From Marisediminicola sp040546025 (GTDB lineage: Bacteria; Actinomycetota; Actinomycetes; Actinomycetales; Microbacteriaceae): 64,000 nucleotides of DNA. The notes under the pieces are model-generated. The model was not told where the DNA came from. It saw nothing but the letters and a program-made list of their open reading frames with translations, and did no database searches. The stretch is taken from assembly GCF_040546025.1 (NCBI RefSeq), contig NZ_JBEPNA010000012.1:37080-101079 (forward strand), given 5' to 3'. Positions 55,538 to 63,908 of the stretch are shown here, one piece after another. Both the position numbers and the translations under genes were made by a program. Numbering within the stretch: the stretch's first letter is position 1; each line of letters opens with the position of its first letter.

Positions 55538-57471
55538 CCGTCGGGTTCCTTCCGAGTGTTCGCACGTTCGAGCCGCTCGTGGTGTTCCAGATCTACATGG
55601 GCTTGCTGGTGTTCTCACCGTCGATTTATGTCATCAAGCCACTCGGTGCCGCAGGCACCCCAGCGACGATCTTCGGGGTTCTTCTCCTCGTGCTGTGGCT
55701 GGTCGGCCGGACGACGAGTTTGCGCACCCCTCTGGGGCTGACCCCTATGCACTGGCTCGTCGCGGCCTTCGTGGTGGCCATGTTGATCGGATTCAGCGCC
55801 GGCATGCTCCGGCCGACAAACGTGATCGAGTATTCTTCTTCATTACGAGCGCTGATCACTCTCGCGTCGGGTGTGGGGGTCATTCTCTTCGCGATCGACA
55901 CCATGGTCACGCCGGAGCAGATCACTGCGTTCCTCAACTCGATCGTCGGTGTCGGCACGGTGCTCGCTGTGATGGGCCTCGTGCAGTTCACGACCGGCTT
56001 CGATTTCGTTCAGGTCCTCCATCTTCCGGGCCTGACCCAGAACTCGGACTACGGCGGCCTCTACGAGCGATCCGGATTCGCACGCGTGAGTGGGACAGCT
56101 GTGCACTCAATCGAGTTTGCCTTTGTGGTCGGCGCGGTGCTCCCCATCGCAGGTCACTTGGCAGTCCATTCGTCGCGGGCTCAGTGGTGGAAGTGGCTCC
56201 CGTTCTTGCTGATGCTCGTGTCGCTGCCCTTGACGGTAGCGCGATCGGGCGCGGTGGCGATGGTCATCGGTCTCATTTTCGTCGGCGCAACCGCAACCGG
56301 CAAGCAAAGGTGGGCCTTGGTCATCGCGGCCGTCATCGCTGCCCTTGCCTTCAGGGCTGTGCTTCCGGGCCTGCTGGGCACGATTCGGTCCCTCATCTTC
56401 GGCGCCGCGGAAGACAATTCGATCACGGGTCGTCTCGAGGATGTGCGAGCGGTGACAGCGTTCGTTGCCGAGTCACCCTGGGTCGGACGTGGATTTGGGA
56501 CATTCGTCCCTGAGCTTTACCGCACGCTCGACAACCAGTTCTTGGCCACCGCGATCGAAACGGGACTGATTGGCATCGCCGCGTTGCTGGCCCTGTTTCT
56601 TGGCGGAATCATCTCAGCGATTATTGCGGCTTGGAACGCGCGCGACGACCGCTTCCAACGCAATCGGGGACTCGCCCTGGCGACCGGGCTGTTCGCGACC
56701 TTTGTGCTGTCGTTTACTTTCGACTCGTTCGGGTTTCCGATGGCGTTCGGCATTCAATGCCTCATGTTCGGTTCGGTCGGGGCGTTCTGGCGGTTTCAGC
56801 GGTCCGGATCCCCCGGCTCGGCTGAATATCGCACACCGCTCGCCCGCGTGTCACGACGGTGGACCGCTATCGTCGTGGCTGTCGTCCTCGCAGTGCTCGC
56901 CCTCGGCGGACTGGCGACCCGGACCGCTCGGCCGTCATTTGAAGCGACGGGAACCATCGTTTTTCTCGCCCCACCGGATGGACCCAATAAATTCGACGAC
57001 AAGATCGATATACCAGGCGTCTCCGAATTGATGCGGGTGATCATGGCAAGTCCTGATGTGCTGGTCAGACTGGCAGAGGACTCAGTGGCCGACTATGCGG
57101 TTGCCGTGGGTGACGGAAGCCTGGGGCCGCGCACCGATGTCATTGGCAGCGGCGAGTTGATGCGGATCGCCGCGAGGTCGGCTAGCGCCGAGGACGCTCT
57201 TCGGGACGCCGGCGTCGTGCGCCGGGAACTCGGCAATCAGCTTGATCTGATCCAGAATAATCGGGGCATCCCATCGGCACTCAAGGTGCGCCTTGATGGA
57301 AGCCTCGCGAACATCGAGGTTTACCAGCGGCCAGTCCGGATACCGGCCGCCGCCGCGGGAATTGTCGGCGTCGCACTTATTTGCGCAGTAGCCCTCATCG
57401 CTGCCGGAAGGCGCCTACCCGGCTGGCGTCTCCATCGCGCTCTCTCCAGGGAGGGCGTGATGGACCGGTGA
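55534..57471 (+). CDS. Wzy/O-antigen-ligase-type polymerase fused to a Wzz-like C-terminal module
   Basis: This 645-aa membrane protein has two parts. Residues 1-430 have about 11-12 transmembrane helices and a large loop with GLTQNSDYGGLYERSGFARVSG and a later segment SPWVGRGFGTFVPELYRTLDNQFL, as in the Wzy_C / O-antigen ligase family. Residues about 444-645 form a second module: a helix (WTAIVVAVVLAVLALGGLA), an extracytoplasmic domain starting RPSFEATGTIVFLAPP, and a last helix (AAAAGIVGVALICAVALIAAG near 603-626). This has the same layout as the free Wzz-like protein encoded just before. The start is GTG at 55534 (GTGA overlap). The fusion would tie polymerisation to length control. Confidence 0.85.
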   Translation: MTVGFLPSVRTFEPLVVFQIYMGLLVFSPSIYVIKPLGAAGTPATIFGVLLLVLWLVGRTTSLRTPLGLTPMHWLVAAFVVAMLIGFSAGMLRPTNVIEYSSSLRALITLASGVGVILFAIDTMVTPEQITAFLNSIVGVGTVLAVMGLVQFTTGFDFVQVLHLPGLTQNSDYGGLYERSGFARVSGTAVHSIEFAFVVGAVLPIAGHLAVHSSRAQWWKWLPFLLMLVSLPLTVARSGAVAMVIGLIFVGATATGKQRWALVIAAVIAALAFRAVLPGLLGTIRSLIFGAAEDNSITGRLEDVRAVTAFVAESPWVGRGFGTFVPELYRTLDNQFLATAIETGLIGIAALLALFLGGIISAIIAAWNARDDRFQRNRGLALATGLFATFVLSFTFDSFGFPMAFGIQCLMFGSVGAFWRFQRSGSPGSAEYRTPLARVSRRWTAIVVAVVLAVLALGGLATRTARPSFEATGTIVFLAPPDGPNKFDDKIDIPGVSELMRVIMASPDVLVRLAEDSVADYAVAVGDGSLGPRTDVIGSGELMRIAARSASAEDALRDAGVVRRELGNQLDLIQNNRGIPSALKVRLDGSLANIEVYQRPVRIPAAAAGIVGVALICAVALIAAGRRLPGWRLHRALSREGVMDR

Positions 57472-57523
57472 GCTCGGCATTGCCGACGAAGACCATGGAT
57501 CGACCACGATGGCGAGGCGCGGC

Positions 57524-58741
57524 TCAGGGGCGTCCTTGCGACGGGCCGGAAGCGACCTTCATTGCGATGGCGCGTCGGTAGCAGCCCACCAGCGCCTCGG
57601 TCGCCCGGTCCCAGGAGAGGAAGCCGCGCTGCCGCGTGCCGCGTGCCGACATGTCACCCAAACGTTGTGGATCGACCGCGAGCTCGGCGAGCTGTGCCGC
57701 GAGCGCGTCGACGTCTCCGACACGGTGTTCGAGGTAATCGACACCCGCCACCCCGATCGGCCCCGACGCCTCGCTCACGAGCGGGACGCATCCGCTCGCT
57801 TGAGCTTCTAAGATAACCAAGGCGCTGCCCTCGGTCCAACTCGGGAGGATGAGCACATCGCTCTCGGTCAGAATTCGGGCAATATCGGTCACGAAGCCCA
57901 GCTCCCGGACTCCGGGAGACTCGAGATCCGCCACAAGCGCCCGGCGATATTCGGGGATAATCGTTCCGGCGACGAGGAACTCTCCGTTCTCGATTTCCGC
58001 TCGCCGCCACGCGTCCAAGGCGACGTGCAGTCCCTTCGTCGGGTCGCCTCGTCCAACGAACACAGCGCGGAAGGGTTGTGTGCCCTCAGCGAGGGGTGCC
58101 TCGAGCCTTGCAGGAAACCGGACCAGGTCACAGCCGTAGCGATGCTGCAGCAGGCGACTCGGGTCGAACCCCTCCGCGATGAACTCCTGTCTCGCGTAGT
58201 CGGAAGGGACGAGGACGGCGGTCGCCGCGTCGTACTCCGCGATCTCTTTCATCAGCACCCGCTCATCCTGAGAATGCGAATGGTGGCGGGGCAGGGAGAC
58301 CCCTGCGTGCTTCGATGCCGCCGCAGAGGCCCTCATGACGCTTGCGGTATGCGGATTCGGTGATTCGCGCACGGCGCCCGTGTGGAGCAGGGCAGCCTCC
58401 TGAAGGGTACGAAGGCACCCCCGAGGCCAGGTATGCACGATGTCGACGCGCTCGTTGTTCGCTCGGAGCCATCGTGCCACGCGCACGTCGTGGAAATCGT
58501 AGGCCCGTTGCACCCCGATCGCCCGGTGCGGAACGCGCCGCCCAGCGAAAACCATGGTCTCGTGCACGACGATCGACTCCGGCAGCTCGACCCCGCCGAG
58601 CGAGGTGCAGAACACGGCTAGAGCGACACCCGCACGCTCGAGGCCGAGGATTTGCTGGAGCGCTGTCTCCGCAATTCCCGGCCGGCCGAGGGTGTGGGGG
58701 AAGCTGTATGCCACACGAAGGGTTGGCCCATCATCAGCCAA
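57524..58741 (-). CDS. GT4-type glycosyltransferase
   Basis: This 405-aa GT-B glycosyltransferase has an N-terminal acceptor domain with LRVAYSFPHTLGRPGIAETALQQ and a C-terminal donor domain with FRAVFVGRGDPTKGLHVALDAW, GFVTDIARILTESDVLILPSWTEGSALVILEAQASGC. The latter carries the classic EX7E motif (E in TEGSALVILE). The start is difficult. The open frame begins 58888, inside the neighbouring gene. TTG at 58741 is preferred because GGGGG lies 6 nt upstream and it overlaps the neighbour's stop by only 8 nt. A GTG eight codons later is also possible. It converges with the polymerase gene across 52 nt. Confidence 0.87.
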   Translation of the reverse strand: MADDGPTLRVAYSFPHTLGRPGIAETALQQILGLERAGVALAVFCTSLGGVELPESIVVHETMVFAGRRVPHRAIGVQRAYDFHDVRVARWLRANNERVDIVHTWPRGCLRTLQEAALLHTGAVRESPNPHTASVMRASAAASKHAGVSLPRHHSHSQDERVLMKEIAEYDAATAVLVPSDYARQEFIAEGFDPSRLLQHRYGCDLVRFPARLEAPLAEGTQPFRAVFVGRGDPTKGLHVALDAWRRAEIENGEFLVAGTIIPEYRRALVADLESPGVRELGFVTDIARILTESDVLILPSWTEGSALVILEAQASGCVPLVSEASGPIGVAGVDYLEHRVGDVDALAAQLAELAVDPQRLGDMSARGTRQRGFLSWDRATEALVGCYRRAIAMKVASGPSQGRP

Positions 58742-60083
58742 CCCCGTCCCCCAGACGCGCGCGTGCGGCAATGAACGACCCAAGCTCGCCGTGGTCGAGC
58801 CCGACGAATCGAGGCCCGTCCTCCGCCAATTGAGCGGTCGGGCGAGGTCGGAACGGCCAATTTGCTCGCCTTTCCTCGTCAGGTGCATTTTCCGTCAGGT
58901 CGTCGAACACACCGACATAAGCCTGTGCTTGCGCGCGCCAGTCGAGTTCTGTTGTGACACGATCGCGCGCGGCGAGGCCCAGGGAGACACGGCGTTGTTC
59001 GTCGTCGAGGAGCGACTCCACGGCGTCTGCGAACGCGGCGAGATCTCCGGACGGAATATAAAGCGCGGCATCGCCTCCCGACATGCGCGTTTCTATGAGG
59101 TCGAACGATACCGAAGGAAGCGCGTAAGCCATGTATTCCATCGTCTTGTTCATGGTCGACACATCGTTGAGCGGGGACTTCTCGTCAGGGCCGATCCCAA
59201 TATCGGCCGCGCTGAGGTACTGGGCGATCGTCGCGAGGCCCACCCTGCCGGTGAAAAGAACATACTCGTCCAGCGCCAACTCGGATGATCTCACCTTGAG
59301 CTCCTCAAGACAGTCGCCGAATCCCATCACCACCGCCCGCACCCCCGTGCGTCCACGGCGGTGCACCAGTTCTTGGACAAGGTCCAGAACCACTTCGACG
59401 TTGTCCTGGGGCCCCATGATGCCGAGGTAGACGAGAAGGTGTTCCGCACCGGCCCTGAACTCCGGATCGGGATAGACCGGCCGCATGACCGTGGTGTCAG
59501 GACCGCTGCGCACGATGGTCACCGTGGCCGGGTTTCGGCCTCCCCTGGTCTCGGCCACCTTCTTGTACGAGGCATTCGTGGAGATGACTCGATCCGCTGT
59601 GCGGTACGTCATCCGCTCCAACCACAGCAGGCCCCGATATTGGATTCTCTGACCCAGCGACTGTGGAGTACCGAACCGCGACACGAACAACTCGGGATTC
59701 AAGTCGTGTTGGTCGAACACGAAACGCACTCCGCGCGCTCGCCAGAGGCGGGCGAGTAGCCAGTACGTGTCGGGCGGGTTGCAGGCCTGGATCACGTCGA
59801 AACCTCGCTCCCGTCGCACCCGAAGCGACAGGAGTGCCGTTCGGACCCACGACCAGACGAACTCCACCACGAAGCCCGCCACACCCTTCGCATCCGGTGC
59901 GGGACGGTACTTATAGATCCCGACACCGTCGATGATCGCAAAGCGAGGGTCGCCCGGGCCCTTCGGACAGATCACCGAGACACTGTACCCCTGCGCCGTA
60001 AGCGCCTGGCACTCGAGCCATACCCGCCGATCGAGCGGCACGGGCAGGTTCTGGACGATGATGAGCACGCGCGGATGGCGCAT
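58734..60083 (-). CDS. GT4-type glycosyltransferase
   Basis: This 449-aa GT-B glycosyltransferase opens MRHPRVLIIVQNLPVPLDRRVWLECQAL, a signature of the WcaI/CapM-like group. It contains VRFVFDQHDLNPELF, VYLGIMGPQDNVEVVLDLVQ, VLFTGRVGLATIAQYLSAADIGIGPD and SPLNDVSTMNKTMEYMAYALPSVSFDL, which is the donor-binding EX7E area in modified form. ATG at 60083 is chosen because GGAGGT lies 7 nt upstream. Longer starts at 60134 or 60098 are in frame. It is divergent from asnB and precedes the other GT4 gene on the minus strand, with which it overlaps by 8 nt. Confidence 0.9.
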   Translation of the reverse strand: MRHPRVLIIVQNLPVPLDRRVWLECQALTAQGYSVSVICPKGPGDPRFAIIDGVGIYKYRPAPDAKGVAGFVVEFVWSWVRTALLSLRVRRERGFDVIQACNPPDTYWLLARLWRARGVRFVFDQHDLNPELFVSRFGTPQSLGQRIQYRGLLWLERMTYRTADRVISTNASYKKVAETRGGRNPATVTIVRSGPDTTVMRPVYPDPEFRAGAEHLLVYLGIMGPQDNVEVVLDLVQELVHRRGRTGVRAVVMGFGDCLEELKVRSSELALDEYVLFTGRVGLATIAQYLSAADIGIGPDEKSPLNDVSTMNKTMEYMAYALPSVSFDLIETRMSGGDAALYIPSGDLAAFADAVESLLDDEQRRVSLGLAARDRVTTELDWRAQAQAYVGVFDDLTENAPDEERRANWPFRPRPTAQLAEDGPRFVGLDHGELGSFIAARARLGDGVG

Positions 60084-60172
60084 TCTGGTGACCTCCATCG
60101 TCGAGGCGCTCGACGCCCCAATAGTTTTGCTCACAATGTACCGGATGCTGGAGCCGCAATCTACGGGACCGA

Positions 60173-60187
60173 TAGGCTGAAGTCATG
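60173..60187 (+). promoter_or_regulatory. Leaderless promoter -10 box of asnB
   Basis: TAGGCT (60173-60178) is followed by GAAGTC and the ATG at 60185. The hexamer and the 6-nt spacing are the same as before the polyprenyl synthase gene at 15827. There is no SD. The -35 is unclear. Confidence 0.6.
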
Positions 60188-62047
60188 TGTGGGATCGCGG
60201 GGATTCGTCGCTTCACGAAACCGGAGGTCGACGCGAGGGTACTCGCTGGCATGGTCGCGACCCTCCACCATCGTGGTCCTGATGACTCCGGATTCTGGCA
60301 GGAGGGCGGGATCGGCGTCGGGCACACGCGGCTCTCGATCATCGACCTCGCGGGATCCCGGCAGCCCATGGTCAGCGCGGACGGTCGATGGGTCCTCGTC
60401 TTCAACGGTGAGATCTTCAACTACCGCCAATTGCGCGCCCAGCTGAGCTACCCGTTCACCTCTGACGGTGACACCGAGGTCATTCTCGCGGGGATCGTGG
60501 CGCACGGCCTCTCATTCATCGAGAGTCTCCTCGGACAGTTCGCGCTCGCTCTGGTCGACCGCGACACCGGCAGCGTGCACCTCGTTCGGGATCGTCTCGG
60601 GGTTATCCCCCTCTACTACTCGAACACAACGGGGGAACTCGTCTTTGGCTCCGAGGTCAAGACGGTTCTCGCCGGCCTCCCCCAACGACCCGACGTGGAC
60701 TTGTCGAGCCTCGACGCCTACCTTCTGGGCCGCTCGGTCCCGGCGCCGAACACCCTCTTCGATGGCATCTCGAAGCTTTCCCCTGCCCATCGCGCCGAGG
60801 TCACGGCCGACGGGCGCGTCCTGCTCACCCGCTACTGGGAACCCCCGCCGGCAGATCCGGCAGGAGCCTGGACGCCCGAGCGGGCGGTCGATGCCGTGGA
60901 CGATGCCGTGACAGCGGCAGTCCGATCGGCGCTTGTCGCCGACGTCCCGGTGGGGGCATATCTCAGCGGAGGAGTCGACAGCAGCCTCATTGTCGCTAAA
61001 ATCGCCGAGGTTCAGCCGGAACATCAGGTCACGACTTTCGCGGCCGGGTTCGGCGATCCGCGCAACGACGAACTGACTTGGGCACGTCGGGTCAGCGATC
61101 ACGTGGGAACTGACCACCATGAGGTCCACGTCGATGCCGCCGACTTCGAGCACCTCTGGCCCAAGCTCACGTGGCATCGCGACGCGCCCATGTCAGAGCC
61201 TGCCGACATTGCCGTCTACCGGCTCGCGGAGACAGCGCGCCAGAAGGTGACGGTTGTCCTCTCCGGAGAGGGCGGAGACGAGCTGTTTGCCGGCTACCCC
61301 AAGTACCGTGCCGCGAAAGCCATGGCTGCGATCTCCACTTTGCCCGGCGGCCTCCGATCGTCGGTCGCGGGGGCCCTTGATCGACATCTCCCGCACCGTC
61401 TTGGCCGCGCGAGGATTGGGCTGCGCGTGGTGGGCGAACGGCACCAGGCGGACCAGTTCCGAACCTGGTTCGCACCATTCACCTCGAGCGAACGCCGGGC
61501 CCTGCTGGCGGGAGTCGAGTCCCGACCACCCGTGATGGACCCGAGCAACCCTGATGTCATCCGTGGAATGCTGCTCGGCGACCTTCGCAGTTGGCTTCCC
61601 GATAATCTTCTCGAACGAGGTGACCGGATGTCGATGGCCGCATCGCTCGAGCTTCGCCCGCCGCTGCTCGACCATCGGCTCGTTGACCTGGCGTTCCGCC
61701 TGCCGTCCGACCTCAAGGTGCGGGATGGCCGCACGAAGTGGATTCTCAAGGAGGTCGCGCGCCGATACCTCCCCGCCGAGGTCGTCGACCGTCGCAAGGT
61801 GGGGTTCCGCGTACCCCTCGACGCGTGGTTCCGTGGGGAGCTGCGGGACTCCATGTGGGACAGGCTTACGGGAGCGGATTCGTTCGTGGGCGCGACGTTC
61901 GACCGGAAGGCCGTGCGCGACCTTCTGCAGCGACACGAGAGCGGGACTTTCAACGAGGAGAACCGGATCTGGACGCTCATGTCCCTTGAGGTCTGGCACG
62001 AGCGATTCTTCACCGCACAGAGCACCGACTCCACGCTCCAGAGGTAG
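60185..62047 (+). CDS. asnB: Asparagine synthase (glutamine-hydrolysing), AsnB family
   Basis: This is a two-domain amidotransferase of 620 aa. The N-terminal class II glutaminase has the catalytic Cys2 (MCGIAGI), LHHRGPDDSG and VFNGEIFNYRQL. The C-terminal ATP-pyrophosphatase domain has the PP-loop SGGVDSS at 261-267 and VVLSGEGGDELFAGYPKY. The family makes asparagine from aspartate or amidates other carboxyl groups. In polysaccharide loci AsnB paralogs are common and may amidate sugar carboxylates, so its true substrate is uncertain. It stands alone on the plus strand between two pairs of minus-strand glycosyltransferase genes and probably has its own leaderless promoter. Confidence 0.93.
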   Translation: MCGIAGIRRFTKPEVDARVLAGMVATLHHRGPDDSGFWQEGGIGVGHTRLSIIDLAGSRQPMVSADGRWVLVFNGEIFNYRQLRAQLSYPFTSDGDTEVILAGIVAHGLSFIESLLGQFALALVDRDTGSVHLVRDRLGVIPLYYSNTTGELVFGSEVKTVLAGLPQRPDVDLSSLDAYLLGRSVPAPNTLFDGISKLSPAHRAEVTADGRVLLTRYWEPPPADPAGAWTPERAVDAVDDAVTAAVRSALVADVPVGAYLSGGVDSSLIVAKIAEVQPEHQVTTFAAGFGDPRNDELTWARRVSDHVGTDHHEVHVDAADFEHLWPKLTWHRDAPMSEPADIAVYRLAETARQKVTVVLSGEGGDELFAGYPKYRAAKAMAAISTLPGGLRSSVAGALDRHLPHRLGRARIGLRVVGERHQADQFRTWFAPFTSSERRALLAGVESRPPVMDPSNPDVIRGMLLGDLRSWLPDNLLERGDRMSMAASLELRPPLLDHRLVDLAFRLPSDLKVRDGRTKWILKEVARRYLPAEVVDRRKVGFRVPLDAWFRGELRDSMWDRLTGADSFVGATFDRKAVRDLLQRHESGTFNEENRIWTLMSLEVWHERFFTAQSTDSTLQR

Positions 62048-62062
62048 CTTCTCGACGGGCTC

Positions 62063-62911
62063 CTACGTGGACCGGGAACTATTGTCCCGTTCCCATGCGC
62101 CCTGACGCGACCGAAAGCGGGCTCGCAGCCTCGCGATGAAGATGAGCACAGCGTAGACGGCGGCGGAGAGAACGAGGCCCGGCTGTCGTCGGACGAGGGC
62201 AAGAATATCCCGGAGTTGGCCTCGCTGCCCGCGTGAGATGGGAATGTGGCTATCGTCCCGCTGAACATCACCCTGAGTACGGTACGTCCGAATGAGTATC
62301 TTGAGCAGGTCACCAGTTCTGCGCGGGGTCGTCACGATCACGGGGTCAGTGTCGACGATGTCGGTCTCGGCTTCGGAGAAGAGGCTGTCGATGAAGAGGT
62401 CGTCGGAGACAATATCGGGAAACTCCCCAAAGCGCGCCCTCCCGTCAATGGAGAGCGCGTAAGTGCCAGCACCCCACAGGGCCCGACTGATCGAGGGGAG
62501 CCTCTCCCGCACTTCGTACCATCGTCGCACCGGCCAGCGCGCTCCGGTGGAGTCGAATCTGATGGGCGGGCGGGCTGCGAGTGTTCCCCCCGTCGAGAGA
62601 CGGCTGAGAACTGCCATCGCCGCCGCGCCCGTCATCACCACGTCCGCATCCAAATAGATGCGCGGGCCGGGGACCGCGAGCTGATCTCCGGTGCGCAACG
62701 CACCCACCTTCGAAGCGACCTCGAGCTCGACCACCTCGACCGAATCGAATTGGCGCGCGATCGCCGCCGTGTCGTCTCCGCACCCATTGCACACCACAAC
62801 CACCTGCGCTGCACCCGACACGATGACCGAGGACAGCGCCGCAAGGCAGCGCGCTATGACTGCCTCCTCGTTGTGGGCGGCGATCACGATGGCGCCGAGG
62901 GGCGCCTTCAC
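62063..62911 (-). CDS. GT2 family glycosyltransferase with C-terminal membrane segment
   Basis: This 282-aa GT-A glycosyltransferase has GAIVIAAHNEEAVIARCLAAL, VVVCNGCGDDTAAIA, and the metal site RIYLDADVVMTG. Then come GTYALSIDGRARFGEFPDIVSDDLFI, which includes the catalytic-base region (SDD). Near the end a hydrophobic stretch (GLVLSAAVYAVLIFIARL) may anchor it. The start is GTG at 62911, overlapping the preceding gene stop by 4 nt (GTGA). The open frame reaches 63238 without family similarity. It converges with asnB, with 15 nt between the stops. Specificity is unknown. Confidence 0.87.
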   Translation of the reverse strand: MKAPLGAIVIAAHNEEAVIARCLAALSSVIVSGAAQVVVVCNGCGDDTAAIARQFDSVEVVELEVASKVGALRTGDQLAVPGPRIYLDADVVMTGAAAMAVLSRLSTGGTLAARPPIRFDSTGARWPVRRWYEVRERLPSISRALWGAGTYALSIDGRARFGEFPDIVSDDLFIDSLFSEAETDIVDTDPVIVTTPRRTGDLLKILIRTYRTQGDVQRDDSHIPISRGQRGQLRDILALVRRQPGLVLSAAVYAVLIFIARLRARFRSRQGAWERDNSSRST

Positions 62912-63807
62912 CTCGACGAACCCGGCAGGGCGCGACGAGCTCGCGGCGAGAGCAGCGCGGTGAGGCTGGCACGTGCTGCGGGCCGGCCCAGCCTCAGAAG
63001 GTTGTGCAAAACCGCGACGCCGAAGAATGCGGCAGTGGCTGTTGGTCCATGCCATTTGCGAAAGTATCGCACCTTGTTCACCGACAAGAGCGCCTCGAGC
63101 TGGTTCGAGCTGCCCGACCCTGCTCCGCGGTGGCGCACGACGGCAGAGGGGGTGAAGAGGATTCGGCCCCCCGACTCCCGTATTCGGCGACTGTAGTCGG
63201 TCTCTTCGGAATAGAGGAAGAAGCGGGTGTGATCCCATTTACCGACGAGCTCGATCGTGCTGCTCCGCACGAGGAGCGCGGCCCCCGTGGCCCAGTCGAC
63301 CGGCGTCGGCACCGCATACGCGTCGCCGTCCCTAATCATCTCCGCCAGCCAGTGCGGGCGCCTTGGCCATCGATCGCCGAAGACCGCCTCCCCAGCCGAT
63401 CGCAGCACAGTGGGTTCTCGTCGCAGGGAAGGCTGCGGGGCTCCGGATTCGGCGAGAACGAGAGGGACGGCCGCGACCACGCCGGCGGTGACGCACGCGC
63501 TGAGGAGAGCGGACGCCGCTGCGGGTTCGAGCACAAGATCGGGATTGAGGAAGAGGACGAACCGCGATGACTCGGCGTGGGCCATTCCGTGATTGAGCCC
63601 TCCCGAGTACCCGAGGTTCGCACCGGCGTCGATCACCGTGACGTGGTCATACCCAGAGAGCCGATTGCGGAGGTCGTCTTCGCCGTAGTTGTCAACCACG
63701 ACGGCGCGCCAACTCAGGTCATTCATCGCCGGCGGAATCGACTCGATGAGCCCCGGCAGGTCACGGGCGCTCTTGTATGCCACGACGATGACGAGGCAGT
63801 CGATCAT
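62908..63807 (-). CDS. GT2 family glycosyltransferase (rhamnosyltransferase-like, WbbL group)
   Basis: This 299-aa GT-A glycosyltransferase opens MIDCLVIVVAYKSARDLPGLI and has VVVDNYGEDDLRNR, ANLGYSGGLNHGMAHA, FVLFLNPDLVLEP with the DxD-type NPD, and the late block FFLYSEETDYSRRIRESG, in which EETD carries the usual catalytic ED pair. The closest known group by pattern is the WbbL-type rhamnosyltransferases. ATG at 63807 lies 6 nt after TAATGT with no SD, a leaderless arrangement. It is the first of two overlapping genes on the minus strand. Confidence 0.88.
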   Translation of the reverse strand: MIDCLVIVVAYKSARDLPGLIESIPPAMNDLSWRAVVVDNYGEDDLRNRLSGYDHVTVIDAGANLGYSGGLNHGMAHAESSRFVLFLNPDLVLEPAAASALLSACVTAGVVAAVPLVLAESGAPQPSLRREPTVLRSAGEAVFGDRWPRRPHWLAEMIRDGDAYAVPTPVDWATGAALLVRSSTIELVGKWDHTRFFLYSEETDYSRRIRESGGRILFTPSAVVRHRGAGSGSSNQLEALLSVNKVRYFRKWHGPTATAAFFGVAVLHNLLRLGRPAARASLTALLSPRARRALPGSSR

Positions 63808-63819
63808 CTGCTCACATTA
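63805..63819 (-). promoter_or_regulatory. Leaderless promoter -10 box of the terminal glycosyltransferase pair
   Basis: On the minus strand TAATGT (63819-63814) is followed by GAGCAG and the ATG (63807-63805). The 6-nt spacing equals that of four other genes in the window. Confidence 0.55.
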
Positions 63820-63842
63820 GCGCGGCACACTCATGAAACGCG

Positions 63843-63876
63843 AAGCGGCACCAGGACGTGTGCCCTGGTGCCGCTT
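63843..63876 (-). terminator. Strong hairpin terminator of the right-edge gene
   Basis: A perfect 13-bp stem AAGCGGCACCAGG (63843-63855) with CCTGGTGCCGCTT (63864-63876) encloses an 8-nt loop. It lies 32 nt beyond the stop of the minus-strand gene cut by the right edge and just upstream of the glycosyltransferase promoter. No long T run follows, but the stem is very stable. Confidence 0.75.
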
Positions 63877-63908
63877 GTTGACGCCCGACTTCGGCGCGTG
63901 GAGAACGC

